DNA of 37,773 nt from JBOGFC01 sp050742155 (GCA_050742155.1 JBOGFC010000034.1:1-37773), one strand, 5' to 3'. Numbered from the stretch's first letter, positions 1 through 7,753 are shown. The notes: generated from the sequence alone by a model not told the origin. Numbers and translations: made by a program.

Positions 1-45
1 GCGTTGCTCGGTCTCCAACTCGATGGTGGGGGCGAGTCGTGGCAT
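1..45 (-). CDS. 5' end of an unidentified minus-strand gene (partial)
   Basis: Reading the minus strand from 45 gives ATG followed by 14 sense codons (MPRLAPTIELETEQR) up to the window edge. A strong ribosome binding site, GGGAGG, lies 5 nt before the ATG (minus-strand sequence GGGAGGACACCATG). The product cannot be identified from 15 residues. The strength of the ribosome binding site is the main reason to believe in the gene. Confidence 0.5.
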   Translation of the reverse strand, partial: MPRLAPTIELETEQR

Positions 46-152
46 GGTGTCCTCCCAGGCTATGCGGATCTCACCAGCACAGTCTGGAAGGGTTTACTCA
101 AATCCGATGGATTTACGCGCAGGGGCACTAGTGGCCGCCTCTCCAGCCGGCC

Positions 153-171
153 GATCAGCTCCTTGCGGAGC
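153..171 (+). repeat. 19-bp direct repeat, copy 1 (pair at 1445-1463)
   Basis: GATCAGCTCCTTGCGGAGC occurs here and again at 1445-1463, on either side of the MFS gene. The second copy is the 3' end of the kynureninase-like gene (minus-strand residues LRKELI). Flanking bases are also partly alike, so this copy may be a remnant of a duplicated or related gene end. The rest of 46-211 shows no gene. Confidence 0.5.
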
Positions 172-196
172 GTGAGGCCGGGTCGGGCTGCCCTTG

Positions 197-202
197 TAGG
201 GT
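197..202 (+). promoter_or_regulatory. Putative -10 box of the MFS gene (near-leaderless)
   Basis: TAGGGT lies 9 nt before the ATG at 212, and no ribosome binding site is visible between them. It belongs to the TAnnnT pattern seen before many genes here. As a single match it is weak. Confidence 0.3.
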
Positions 203-211
203 GGCGCCTCC

Positions 212-1411
212 ATGTCCGCCCACCCCGACGGCCGGTCCGGCCACCGGCCTCCTCCGGCCCCCTGGTTGATCTTCTCGATCACCTTGACCGGCATCGCTGC
301 CAACCCTCTCATCTCCCCTTCCATCCCGGACATCCTCGACGGGCTGGGAGCCTCGGCCGGCTCGGCCGGGCTGCTCATTGGGGCGCTCACCCTACCGGGG
401 ATCGTCCTGGCCCCGGTGATCGGGCTCCTGGCCGACCGCTACGGCCGGAGGGAGGTGCTGGTGCCCTGCCTGGTGCTGTTCGGCATCTCCGGGGGGCTGG
501 GGGCGGCGGCCCCCTCGGTGGGAGCCCTCATCGTGCTTCGCTTCCTGCAGGGGATCGGTTCGGCGGGACTGGTCAATCTGGCGGTGGTGTTGATCGGTGA
601 CCACTGGGAAGGGGTGGAGCGGGTCCGGATGATCGGCCGCAACGCGGCGGTGCTCACGTTGTCCCTCGCCCTCTTTCCGGTCCTCGGTGGAGCCCTCACC
701 GACTTGTTCGGCTGGCGGGCACCCTTCCTCGTCTACCCGCTGGCGCTGCTCACCGCCTGGTTACTGGTCCGCAGGCTCCCCCGCAGCCTCAGCCGAGAGG
801 TGAGTGTCTGGGAGCAGGTGGCGGAAGCGATCCCGATCCTCCGGTCGCCCGCCCTGCTCGGGGTCCTGGGCGCTTCGGCGGCGACCTTCGCCCTCATCTT
901 CGGGGTGGTGCTCACCGTCCTTCCGCTCTACCTGGAGACCCGCTTCGGGCTGCCCGCCTCCTGGCGAGGAGTGCTGCTCGGCCTTCCGGCCGTGGCCAAC
1001 TTCACCGCCGCAGTCAACTTGGGGCGGCTCAGCGCCCACTTCGGACGCCGACTCCTGCTGGCCGCGGCGGCCGGTGCCTTCGTCGCCGCCTTGGTGCTGG
1101 TGGCGGTGGCCGGGACCCTGTCTTGGCTTGTGGTGGGCCTGCTCGGGTTTGGGTTGGGTGAGGGTTTGATGGTGCCCACGCTACAGGAGGTGGCCACCGG
1201 TGCGGCCCCCGCCTCCAGTCGGGGGACGATCGTGGCCACCTTCGTCTCCTCTGCACGCCTCGGACAGACGCTGGGACCGATCGGCGCGGCGGCCTCGCTG
1301 CACGCCCTCGGCCCGGCCACCACCTTCGTACTCGGAGCCGGGCTGGCGGCGGTGATGCTGGCCGCCTTCAGCTTCGGGGCTCGGGCCGGCCCGGCCGGTC
1401 GAGTCGCCTGA
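212..1411 (+). CDS. MFS family transporter
   Basis: The 399-residue product is a typical 12-helix major facilitator protein. Hydrophobic segments run through its whole length, and the signature loop between helices 2 and 3 reads GLLADRYGRREVL. The halves are joined by a polar stretch around residues 195-205. Proteins of this shape are proton-coupled exporters of drugs or small metabolites; the substrate cannot be read from sequence. The ATG at 212 was chosen because it precedes the first hydrophobic helix by about 20 residues and a TAnnnT box lies 9 nt upstream. The gene converges with the next one, with 18 nt between the stop codons, and is flanked by a 19-bp direct repeat. There is no adjacent TetR or MarR regulator. 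Confidence 0.88.
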   Translation: MSAHPDGRSGHRPPPAPWLIFSITLTGIAANPLISPSIPDILDGLGASAGSAGLLIGALTLPGIVLAPVIGLLADRYGRREVLVPCLVLFGISGGLGAAAPSVGALIVLRFLQGIGSAGLVNLAVVLIGDHWEGVERVRMIGRNAAVLTLSLALFPVLGGALTDLFGWRAPFLVYPLALLTAWLLVRRLPRSLSREVSVWEQVAEAIPILRSPALLGVLGASAATFALIFGVVLTVLPLYLETRFGLPASWRGVLLGLPAVANFTAAVNLGRLSAHFGRRLLLAAAAGAFVAALVLVAVAGTLSWLVVGLLGFGLGEGLMVPTLQEVATGAAPASSRGTIVATFVSSARLGQTLGPIGAAASLHALGPATTFVLGAGLAAVMLAAFSFGARAGPAGRVA

Positions 1412-1429
1412 CAGGTCCGCCCACGCTGT

Positions 1430-2569
1430 CTATCCCAGCAGGCGGATCAGCTCCTTGCGGAGCTTGATGAGGTCGTCCTCGGAGTTGTAGAAATGAGGAC
1501 CGACCCGCACTCCCGCCCCGGGACGGCTGTCGACGATCACCCTCGCCTCGATGAGGGCGGCGGCGAGCCGCGCCTCATCGGGCAGGCCGAGCGTGACCGT
1601 GCCGGCCCGACGTCCCGGATCCAGCTCCGAGGTGACCGGGATCGCCAGCTCTTCGGCCATGTCGATCAGCCACTGGGTCATATGCAGCGACTTGCGGCGA
1701 ATCTCCTCCACACCCGCTTCGGCCACGATCTCGTACCCGGCCCGGGCCGCATAGAGCCCCGGCACGCCGGGGGTTCCATTCAGGAAGCGCCAGATGCCCT
1801 CGGAATGCTCGATCGGGCCCGGACGGAACCCGAACGGCTCCCGGTCGGCCTGCCAGCCGACCGCCCAGGGTTCCAGGACCTCGTGCAGGTCGGGCCGCAC
1901 GTAGAGCCAGCCCCCTCCGGGCCCCCCACACAGCCACTTCACCGAGCCTCCCACCGCGAAGTCCACCTTCAGCCCCGTCAGCGAGAAGGGAAGGATCCCG
2001 GCGGAGTGATAGCAGTCCAGAACCACCCGGGCCCCCACCTGGTGGGCGCGGGCGGTGATGGCCGCCACGTCGAGGATGTGGGCACTCTTGAACAGCACGT
2101 GGCTGACCGCCACCACGGCGGTTCGCTCGTCGATGGCCGCGAGGAGCTCCTCGGTCTCGATGGAGAGGCCGCCCCGGCCGGGGACCGTCACCACCTCGGC
2201 CCCGGGCACGCCGTGCCAGACGTATTGGACAGAGGGAAAGTCGAGGTCGCAGAGCACCACCCGGTTCCGAGGCGGTGAGAACGAGAAGCACGAGGCGACC
2301 ACCACCTCGGCCAGGCTGACGTTGGGGAGCATGGCCACCGAACCGCGGGGGGCCCCGAGGAGCGGGGCCAAGACGTCTCCCACCGTCACCGGCAGATCCC
2401 ACCAGCCTTCCTCCCAGGCCCGCACCCCACGCATGCCCCATGCCTCGGCATACCCGTGCAGCTGCTGGCGGACGGACTTCGGCATCGCCCCCAGGGAGTG
2501 GCTCACCAGGTAGGTGGTCTTCTCGAGGATCGGGAAGCGGTCGCGGAACCGGATCAGCGGGTCGTCCAT
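1430..2569 (-). CDS. Kynureninase-like PLP-dependent enzyme (aminotransferase class V fold)
   Basis: This 379-residue protein has the fold-type I PLP signature of the class V aminotransferase/kynureninase group. Asp185 in LDCYHSAG should contact the pyridine nitrogen, and Lys211 in GGSVKWLCGGPGG should form the Schiff base. The motifs SHVLFKSA and the KWLCGGPG loop resemble kynureninase more than cysteine desulfurases. The length is slightly short for kynureninase (about 400-420). No other tryptophan-catabolic gene is nearby, so I leave the substrate open. The start is ATG at 2569, diverging from the 2-oxoglutarate dehydrogenase start 61 nt away. A TAGACT box lies 9 nt upstream and no ribosome binding site is visible. 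Confidence 0.82.
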   Translation of the reverse strand: MDDPLIRFRDRFPILEKTTYLVSHSLGAMPKSVRQQLHGYAEAWGMRGVRAWEEGWWDLPVTVGDVLAPLLGAPRGSVAMLPNVSLAEVVVASCFSFSPPRNRVVLCDLDFPSVQYVWHGVPGAEVVTVPGRGGLSIETEELLAAIDERTAVVAVSHVLFKSAHILDVAAITARAHQVGARVVLDCYHSAGILPFSLTGLKVDFAVGGSVKWLCGGPGGGWLYVRPDLHEVLEPWAVGWQADREPFGFRPGPIEHSEGIWRFLNGTPGVPGLYAARAGYEIVAEAGVEEIRRKSLHMTQWLIDMAEELAIPVTSELDPGRRAGTVTLGLPDEARLAAALIEARVIVDSRPGAGVRVGPHFYNSEDDLIKLRKELIRLLG

Positions 2570-2578
2570 GGCCGGCCA

Positions 2579-2584
2579 AGTCTA
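2579..2584 (-). promoter_or_regulatory. Putative -10 box of the kynureninase-like gene
   Basis: The minus strand reads TAGACT, then 9 nt, then the ATG at 2569. No Shine-Dalgarno sequence lies in the 9 nt, which suggests a leaderless or nearly leaderless transcript. Confidence 0.35.
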
Positions 2585-2629
2585 CGAGATGGCCCAGCCG
2601 GGCCTTCGGTACCATGGATCAACGAGGCG

Positions 2630-2830
2630 ATGACCGATCCCCAGGACACTCCGGAGGGCTTCGGCCCCAACATCTGGCTGGTCGATGAGATGTACCGGCG
2701 CTACCTCGACTCGCCCCAATCAGTGAGCGAGGGCTGGCGGGAGTTCTTCGACGACTACCGCGGGGACGGCGAGCAAAGGGCGAAGGCCCCCTCCCCCGCC
2801 CCCTCCCCCGCCCCCTCCCCACCCCTCCCC
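2630..2830 (+). pseudogene. kgd: N-terminal segment of 2-oxoglutarate dehydrogenase, out of frame with the body
   Basis: From ATG 2630 the reading gives FGPNIWLVDEMYRRYLDSP and WREFFDDYRG. This matches the conserved N-terminal helix of the Kgd/SucA family, in which mycobacterial Kgd has a segment of the type FGxNxWLVxEMY. The frame then enters a C/G-rich repeat (2786-2883) and reads nonsense until a stop at 3082. The catalytic body continues in the frame shifted by one base, which is open from about 2690. One missing base, or two extra, inside the repeat would explain this. It is either a true frameshift or a sequencing error in the C/G runs. The total span of 3,608 nt (about 1,202 codons) fits a full-length Kgd. 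Confidence 0.72.
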
Positions 2831-2883
2831 CAAAGGGGGAGGGAGAGAGAAGAGAGGGGAGGGAGGAGGAAGAGAGGGGGAGG
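2786..2883 (+). repeat. C/G-rich low-complexity repeat within kgd (family R2)
   Basis: Three tandem copies of GCCCCCTCCCCC start at 2786, 2798 and 2810 (the last one base short). They are followed by a perfect 9-bp hairpin, CCCTCCCCC-AAA-GGGGGAGGG (2823-2843), and a purine-only run to about 2883. The element sits where Kgd proteins have a flexible linker between the N-terminal helix and the acyltransferase domain. It resembles the hairpins at 13428-13482. Confidence 0.7.
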
Positions 2884-2916
2884 GACCTTGCCGAGGAGGC
2901 CGAGCTGTCTCCTCTC

Positions 2917-5900
2917 GTGGGTGCCCCGGCCCTCATCGCCGAGCACATGGAGGCGAGCCGCGCAATCCCCACCGCCACCTCGGTGCGGACCATCCCGGCC
3001 AAGCTGCTGGAGGTCAACCGGCGCATCCTCAACAACCAGCTGGCCCGCCGGGAAGGCGGGAAGGTCAGCTTCACCCACCTGATCGGCTGGGCGGTGGTGA
3101 GGGCTCTCCAGGCCCGCCCGGCCATGAACTCCGCCTACCTGGAGAGGGACGGCAAGCCCCACGCGGTCCGCTACCGGCACATCAACCTGGGCCTGGCCGT
3201 GGACGTCACGCGCAAGGACGGCTCCCACAGCCTGCTGGTCCCCAACGTCCGGCACGCCGAGGAGATGGACTTCGGGGAGTTCTTCCGCGCCTACGAGGAG
3301 ATCATCCGCAAGGTCCGCAGTGGGGAGATCACCCCGGAGGACTTCGCCGGCACCACCGCCACCCTCACCAACCCCGGCACGGTGGGGACCGTGCAGTCGG
3401 TCCCCCGGCTCATGCCCGGCCAGGGGGTGATCGTCGGGGTGGGGGCCATCATCTACCCGCCCGAGTACCAGGGGGCCGACCCGGAAGCCCTGGCCCGCAT
3501 GGGGGTGGGCCGGGTCCTCACCCTCACCTCCACCTACGACCACCGGGTGATCCAGGGAGCCGAGTCGGGCGAGTTCCTGCGGGACGTCCACCGCCTCCTC
3601 CTCGGGGAAGAGGACTTCTACGACCAGGTGTTCGCTTCGCTGCGGATGCCCTATGTCCCGGCCCGCTGGGCCCCCGACGACAACCCGCCACTCGGGACGC
3701 CGGAGTGGGTGGAGAAGCGGCTGCGGGTCTCTCAGCTCATCAACATGTACCGGGTGCGGGGGCACCTGATCGCCGACCTCGACCCACTGCAGCTCCGGCC
3801 TCCCAGCATCCACCCCGAGCTGGATCCGCGCACCTACGGCCTCACCATCTGGGATCTCGACCGTACCTTCCAGACCCTGAGCGGCTTGGGCGGGCAAGCG
3901 GAGCTCAAGCTGGGCGAGATCCTCGGGCTGCTGCGAGACGCCTACTGCCGCACCACCGGCATCGAGTACCTGCACATCCAGGAGCCCGAGCAGAAGCGCT
4001 GGATCCAGGAGCGGGTGGAGCGCCCCTACGCCGAGCCGGGGGTGGAGGAGAAGCGGGCCATCCTCCGCAAGCTCAACGAGGCGGAGGCCTTCGAGCGCTT
4101 CCTTCACACCAAGTACGTGGGCCACAAGCGCTTCGGCCTGGAAGGCGCCGAGAGCCTGATCCCGATGTTGGACGCCATCCTCACCGATGCGGTCCAAGAG
4201 GGGATGGAGGAGGCGGTGATGGGCATGGCTCACCGGGGCCGCCTCAACGTGCTGGCCAACATCGTGGGGCGCAGCTACGCGCAGATCTTCCGGGAGTTCG
4301 AGGGGGACATCGATCCGGCCACCACCGGGGGCTCCGGGGACGTGAAATATCACGTGGGGGCCTCCGGCACCTTCACCACCCCTTCCGGGGATGAGCTGGC
4401 CGTGCTGGTGGCCTCCAATCCCAGCCATCTGGAGGCGGTCGACCCGGTCGTCGAGGGGATGGTGCGGGCCCGCCAGGACCAGCGCCCCGGCGGGCGGGAC
4501 AAGGTGCTTCCCCTCCTCATCCACGGCGATGCGGCCTTCTCGGGGCAGGGGGTGGTATCCGAGGTCTTCAACCTCTCCCAGCTCGAGGGGTACCAGACCG
4601 GTGGGACGGTGCACGTGGTGGTGAACAACCAGGTGGGCTTCACCACCCCGGCCGAGGAGGCCCGCTCCAGCCCGTATGCCACCGATGTGGCCAAGGCGGT
4701 CCAGTCGCCCATCTTCCACGTCAACGGCGACGACCCGGAGGCGGTGGTGCGGGTGGCCCGGCTGGCCTTCGCCTTCCGCCAGGCCTTCCACAAGGACGTG
4801 GTGATCGACCTGGTCTGCTATCGCCGTCACGGGCACAACGAGGCCGACGAGCCGTCCTACACCCAGCCGCTCATGTACCACGCCATCGAGGAGCGTCGCT
4901 CCTGTCGCAAGGTCTACATGGAACGGCTGGTGAACGCCGGCTTCATCTCGGTGGAGGAGGCGGAACGATCGCTGCAGGAGTTCCGGAACCTGCTGGAAGG
5001 GGCCTTCGAGGAGACCAGGCACGTAGAGGTGCGCGACCGCGCGCCCGAACCGGCTCCCCAGCCGGACGCACGGGACGAGGCCCAGACCAAGGTTTCGCAA
5101 GAGATCCTGGCCCGTATCGAGCAGGCACTCACCACCGTCCCCGACGGCTTCACGGTCCACCCCAAGCTGGTCAAGATCCTCGACCAGCACCGGGACCTGT
5201 TCGGCTCCGGCGAGGTCGACTGGTCCTTGGCCGAGGCGCTGGCTCTCGGGTCGCTGGTTCTCGAAGGGGCCCGGGTGCGCCTGGCCGGGGAGGACAGCTC
5301 GCGGGGGACCTTTAGCCAGCGCCACGCGGTGCTGATCGACTACGAGTCCGGGGCCGAGTGGATGCCGCTGGCCCACCTGGACCCGGAGCAGGCCCCTTTC
5401 CAGGTGGTGGATAGTCCCCTCAACGAGTTCGCCGCCATGGGCTTCGAATACGGCTATTCGGTGGCCGCCCCGGAGGCCCTGGTGGCCTGGGAGGCCCAGT
5501 TCGGGGATTTCGCCAACGGCGGCCAGGTGATCATCGACCAGTTCGTGGTGGCCGGTGAGGACAAGTGGGGCCAGCAGTCGGGTTTGGTGCTGCTCTTGCC
5601 GCACGGCTACGAAGGCCAAGGGCCCGAGCACTCCAGCGCCCGGATGGAGCGCTTCCTGATCGCCTGCGCCCAGGACAACCTGCGACTGGTGGTGCCCTCC
5701 ACCCCCGCCCAGTACTTCCATGTGCTGCGCCGCCAGGTCTGCGCCGCACCCCGCAAGCCGCTGGTGCTCTTCACTCCCAAGTCGCTCTTGCGGGCCCGCC
5801 AGTCCTTCAGCCCGGTACGGGAGCTGGCAGGAGGGCGCTTCCTGGAGGTGATCGAGGATCCGAGCGGGCCCGAGCCGGCGGACGTGCAGCGGGTGGTGCT

Positions 5901-6237
5901 CTGTGCGGGCAAGGTCTTCTACGATTTGGAGGAGGGTCGCCAGGAACGTGATCTCGAGACGGTGGCCCTCATCCGGGTCGAGCAGCTCTACCCGTTCCCG
6001 GCCGAGCGGATCGCCGAGGTCCTCGGTCGCTATGGGGAGGCCGAAGTGGTGTGGGCGCAGGAGGAGCCGGTCAACATGGGGGCCGGGAGCTTCGTACGGC
6101 CACGGCTCACCGAGTTGGTGGAGGGCGAGCTGCGGGTGGTGGCCCGGCCGGAGTCCGCCAGCCCGGCCTCCGGCAGCCACCGCCGCCACGTCGAGGAACA
6201 GCAGCGCCTGGTGGAGGAAGCGCTGGACGGTGGCTGA
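2917..6237 (+). CDS. kgd: Multifunctional 2-oxoglutarate dehydrogenase E1 with fused E2-like acyltransferase domain (body)
   Basis: The product is the E2o-E1o fusion typical of Actinomycetota. It decarboxylates 2-oxoglutarate with thiamine diphosphate and feeds the succinyl group to a lipoyl carrier, as the TCA-cycle entry to succinyl-CoA. Residues about 1-240 are the acyltransferase domain: TATSVRTIPAKLLEVNRRIL, then SVPRLMPGQGVIVGVGA, then TYDHRVIQGAESG with the catalytic His codon at 3541. The E1 part follows, with KRFGLEGAESLIP, MAHRGRLNVLANIVG, GSGDVKYHVGA, HGDAAFSGQGVVSE and NNQVGFTT (thiamine diphosphate and metal binding), ending in WAQEEPVNMGAGSF. GTG 2917 is only the first start codon of this open frame. 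Homology reaches further upstream (AEEAELSPLVGAPALIAEHM), so the true N-terminus is the segment at 2630, one frame away. There is no lipoyl domain here; the lipoyl E2 and the E3 must be encoded elsewhere. Confidence 0.95.
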   Translation: MGAPALIAEHMEASRAIPTATSVRTIPAKLLEVNRRILNNQLARREGGKVSFTHLIGWAVVRALQARPAMNSAYLERDGKPHAVRYRHINLGLAVDVTRKDGSHSLLVPNVRHAEEMDFGEFFRAYEEIIRKVRSGEITPEDFAGTTATLTNPGTVGTVQSVPRLMPGQGVIVGVGAIIYPPEYQGADPEALARMGVGRVLTLTSTYDHRVIQGAESGEFLRDVHRLLLGEEDFYDQVFASLRMPYVPARWAPDDNPPLGTPEWVEKRLRVSQLINMYRVRGHLIADLDPLQLRPPSIHPELDPRTYGLTIWDLDRTFQTLSGLGGQAELKLGEILGLLRDAYCRTTGIEYLHIQEPEQKRWIQERVERPYAEPGVEEKRAILRKLNEAEAFERFLHTKYVGHKRFGLEGAESLIPMLDAILTDAVQEGMEEAVMGMAHRGRLNVLANIVGRSYAQIFREFEGDIDPATTGGSGDVKYHVGASGTFTTPSGDELAVLVASNPSHLEAVDPVVEGMVRARQDQRPGGRDKVLPLLIHGDAAFSGQGVVSEVFNLSQLEGYQTGGTVHVVVNNQVGFTTPAEEARSSPYATDVAKAVQSPIFHVNGDDPEAVVRVARLAFAFRQAFHKDVVIDLVCYRRHGHNEADEPSYTQPLMYHAIEERRSCRKVYMERLVNAGFISVEEAERSLQEFRNLLEGAFEETRHVEVRDRAPEPAPQPDARDEAQTKVSQEILARIEQALTTVPDGFTVHPKLVKILDQHRDLFGSGEVDWSLAEALALGSLVLEGARVRLAGEDSSRGTFSQRHAVLIDYESGAEWMPLAHLDPEQAPFQVVDSPLNEFAAMGFEYGYSVAAPEALVAWEAQFGDFANGGQVIIDQFVVAGEDKWGQQSGLVLLLPHGYEGQGPEHSSARMERFLIACAQDNLRLVVPSTPAQYFHVLRRQVCAAPRKPLVLFTPKSLLRARQSFSPVRELAGGRFLEVIEDPSGPEPADVQRVVLCAGKVFYDLEEGRQERDLETVALIRVEQLYPFPAERIAEVLGRYGEAEVVWAQEEPVNMGAGSFVRPRLTELVEGELRVVARPESASPASGSHRRHVEEQQRLVEEALDGG

Positions 6238-6249
6238 CTTCTCTGCTCC

Positions 6250-6663
6250 TCAGTCGATGCTCCCGGCCGGGACGATCCACTCACACCGCTGCCCGGTGAC
6301 GGTGGCGATGAGGTCGAAGTCTGTGTCGTAGTGGAGAACGGTGAGTCCGACTGCTTCGGCGGCGGCTGCCACGAGTAGGTCCGGAATCTTGCGCCCCCTT
6401 TGACTCTGGGAGGCGAGGAGGCGCTGAACCTGGCGGGCACGCTGCAGGTGACGGGCCGTGGTTTCCACGAGCACGAAGACATCGAGCGCCGTCATCAGCC
6501 GGTCCCACTCGTCGGCGTTGCGGGCCGTGAGACCGATCTCGAGGTCGCTGAGGCCGGCGCGAGCTGCCCGTCCGACCGATGCCAGCGGCTCGATCACCTG
6601 TCTGACGGAAGACTCGGCGAGGCGGGTCAGGACACTGGTGTCGAGCAGGTGGCTCAGCGCCAC
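6250..6663 (-). CDS. vapC: PIN-domain ribonuclease toxin, VapC type
   Basis: This 137-residue protein has the PIN-domain layout: LLDTSVLTRL with Asp8 at the N-terminus, Glu42 in LSDLEIGLTARN, Asp95 in KIPDLLVAAAAE, and the late HYDTDFDLIA with Asp113 and Asp115. These acidic residues bind the metal that cleaves RNA in VapC toxins. The GTG start at 6663 overlaps the stop of the preceding gene by 10 nt, the usual antitoxin-toxin arrangement. The gene converges with kgd, with 12 nt between stops. The RNA target cannot be inferred. Confidence 0.88.
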   Translation of the reverse strand: MALSHLLDTSVLTRLAESSVRQVIEPLASVGRAARAGLSDLEIGLTARNADEWDRLMTALDVFVLVETTARHLQRARQVQRLLASQSQRGRKIPDLLVAAAAEAVGLTVLHYDTDFDLIATVTGQRCEWIVPAGSID

Positions 6664-6848
6664 GCTTCCGCTCGATCGGCGAGCCCGGCCTCAGCCAGAG
6701 CGTCGATGGCCTCAGCGACCCGCTCGTTGCGACCCGACGCGACTCGTCGGAGCGCGACATTGACCGTGTCTTTGATCGTGGCCGTGCCGAGCTCGGCGCG
6801 GGCGGCGTCGAGGGCCTGCTCATCGAGGCTCACCAGATGCTTGCCCAT
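6654..6848 (-). CDS. vapB: VapB-type antitoxin
   Basis: A 64-residue protein starting MGKHLVSLDEQALDAARAEL, followed by TIKDTVNVALRRV. It has the pattern of a short N-terminal beta strand and two helices expected for a ribbon-helix-helix DNA-binding antitoxin, with an acidic/alanine-rich C-terminus (ERVAEAIDALAEAGLAD) that would wrap the toxin. An upstream TTG at 6869 would add seven residues (MRIYRWV). I prefer ATG 6848 because family members usually begin with a short beta strand. It is translationally coupled to the PIN toxin by a 10-nt overlap. VapB-VapC complexes usually repress their own promoter; a short inverted repeat upstream (6880-6891) could be the operator. Confidence 0.8.
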   Translation of the reverse strand: MGKHLVSLDEQALDAARAELGTATIKDTVNVALRRVASGRNERVAEAIDALAEAGLADRAEAWR

Positions 6849-6879
6849 AACCCATCGGTATATACGCAAGCCAGCTTAT

Positions 6880-6891
6880 CTATCCAGATAG
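6880..6891. promoter_or_regulatory. Short inverted repeat upstream of the VapB antitoxin gene
   Basis: CTATC-CA-GATAG has 5-bp arms with a 2-nt spacer. It lies in an A+T-rich patch 31 nt before the antitoxin ATG. Autoregulation is usual for VapBC, so this is a candidate operator, but the repeat is short. Confidence 0.3.
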
Positions 6892-6974
6892 GAGCCCCGT
6901 CAACCAGCCAGGGTTACGTTCAAGTATGCCCTGCCTGGAGATATCCACGACGATCGCCTAGTGGGGGAGTAACT

Positions 6975-6986
6975 TACATATATGTA
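6975..6986. promoter_or_regulatory. A+T-rich palindrome upstream of the zinc-ribbon gene
   Basis: TACATATATGTA is a perfect 12-bp palindrome in a strongly G+C-rich genome, 19 nt before the TTG start at 7006. It could be an operator or part of the promoter. A TAnnnT box, TAACTT, overlaps its left edge at 6970-6975. Confidence 0.35.
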
Positions 6987-7005
6987 GTTTTGCGTGGAGG
7001 TGGTC

Positions 7006-7200
7006 TTGTCCAACCTCGCCCAGGCCGAGGTGTGTCTCAGGTGCCAGGAGTGCGGGCGACCGTTGCGGGCCAGGCTCCAGGACCTCCGGCGGCGGAGGAC
7101 GATCCGCTGCCCGGCCGGGCACCGCACCGAGCTGGGGATGAGCCATGAATGGCGGCGACCCCCACCCTTCGACCAGGACGCCCTGGATCAGCCGGCCTGA
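7006..7200 (+). CDS. Small putative zinc-ribbon protein
   Basis: A 64-residue reading frame begins at TTG 7006. GGAGG at 6996-7000 lies 5 nt upstream and decides the start. The protein contains CLRCQECGRP followed about 20 residues later by IRCPAGHR. The pair of CxxC-like knuckles (with His as a possible fourth ligand) suggests a single zinc ribbon, and the basic stretch RARLQDLRRRRT between them could bind nucleic acid. The family is not recognised and the function is unknown. Its end overlaps the end of the opposite-strand LOG-family gene by 13 nt. A longer reading from GTG 6994 is possible but would waste the ribosome binding site. Confidence 0.5.
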   Translation: MSNLAQAEVCLRCQECGRPLRARLQDLRRRRTIRCPAGHRTELGMSHEWRRPPPFDQDALDQPA

Positions 7201-7718
7201 GCCCGGAGGACCTCGACCGCATCCTCGATGGTGGGCACGCACACCACCAGACCGTCGGTCTCCAGCTTCTCCCGCAGGAGAGCAACCAGCTCGGACCACA
7301 GCTCCCCCACCGCGATCACCGGCTTGGGCCGCCCCCGGCTGAAGGGAGCCACGAACGCCAGGTTCCAGGCCATCATCAGCTCGGTGAAGGTCCCGATGGA
7401 GCCCGGCAGGGCGATGGCCGCCTCGGCCAGGTCGGTCAGCTGATGGATGCGCTCGGTGAGGCTCTCGGCCCGGCGCTCTTCCCCGACGAAGGGGTTGGCG
7501 CCGGGGCGGTCCGGGAAGACGGTGGGCACCGTCACTCCGATCACACGCCCGCCCGCCTGGTGTGCACCGGAGGAGACGGCCTCCATGAGGCCGCCGTACC
7601 CGCCGGTGGCCACCGCTACCCCCGCCTCGGCCAGCAGCCGGCCGAGCCGCCTGGCCTCCTCGTAGTCCGGGGCGCCCGGCTCGGCGCTCGAGGACCCGAA
7701 GACGGCCACCACGGGCAT
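7188..7718 (-). CDS. LOG/SLOG-fold family protein
   Basis: This 176-residue protein has the Rossmann-like SLOG fold of the 'lysine decarboxylase-like'/LOG group. The N-terminal nucleotide-binding strand and loop read VVAVFGSSSAEPG. ATGGYGGLMEAVSSGA matches the GGGxGLMGAVA-like motif, and LPGSIGTFTELMMAWN matches the PGGxGTxxE signature with Ser in place of the second Gly. Characterised relatives cleave cytokinin ribotide or bind nucleotides; many bacterial ones have no known substrate, so a specific role is not assigned. ATG 7718 is preceded by TAGCTT at a 6-nt distance with no ribosome binding site, which suggests a leaderless transcript. It diverges from tldD. Confidence 0.82.
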   Translation of the reverse strand: MPVVAVFGSSSAEPGAPDYEEARRLGRLLAEAGVAVATGGYGGLMEAVSSGAHQAGGRVIGVTVPTVFPDRPGANPFVGEERRAESLTERIHQLTDLAEAAIALPGSIGTFTELMMAWNLAFVAPFSRGRPKPVIAVGELWSELVALLREKLETDGLVVCVPTIEDAVEVLRAQAG

Positions 7719-7724
7719 GGGGGG

Positions 7725-7730
7725 AAGCTA
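7725..7730 (-). promoter_or_regulatory. Putative -10 box of the LOG-family gene (leaderless)
   Basis: The minus strand reads TAGCTT, then 6 nt of C, then the ATG at 7718. A start site 6-7 nt downstream of the box would fall on the initiation codon. Confidence 0.45.
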
Positions 7731-7753
7731 ACAGCTCTCCACTCCCCGGCTTT

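Noticed and set aside
2755..6189. 1144-codon open frame on the minus strand opposite the 2-oxoglutarate dehydrogenase
   Set aside because: It is antisense to an unmistakable conserved enzyme; the G+C-rich codon usage of kgd keeps the opposite frame free of stops. The translation is low-complexity and has no family motif.
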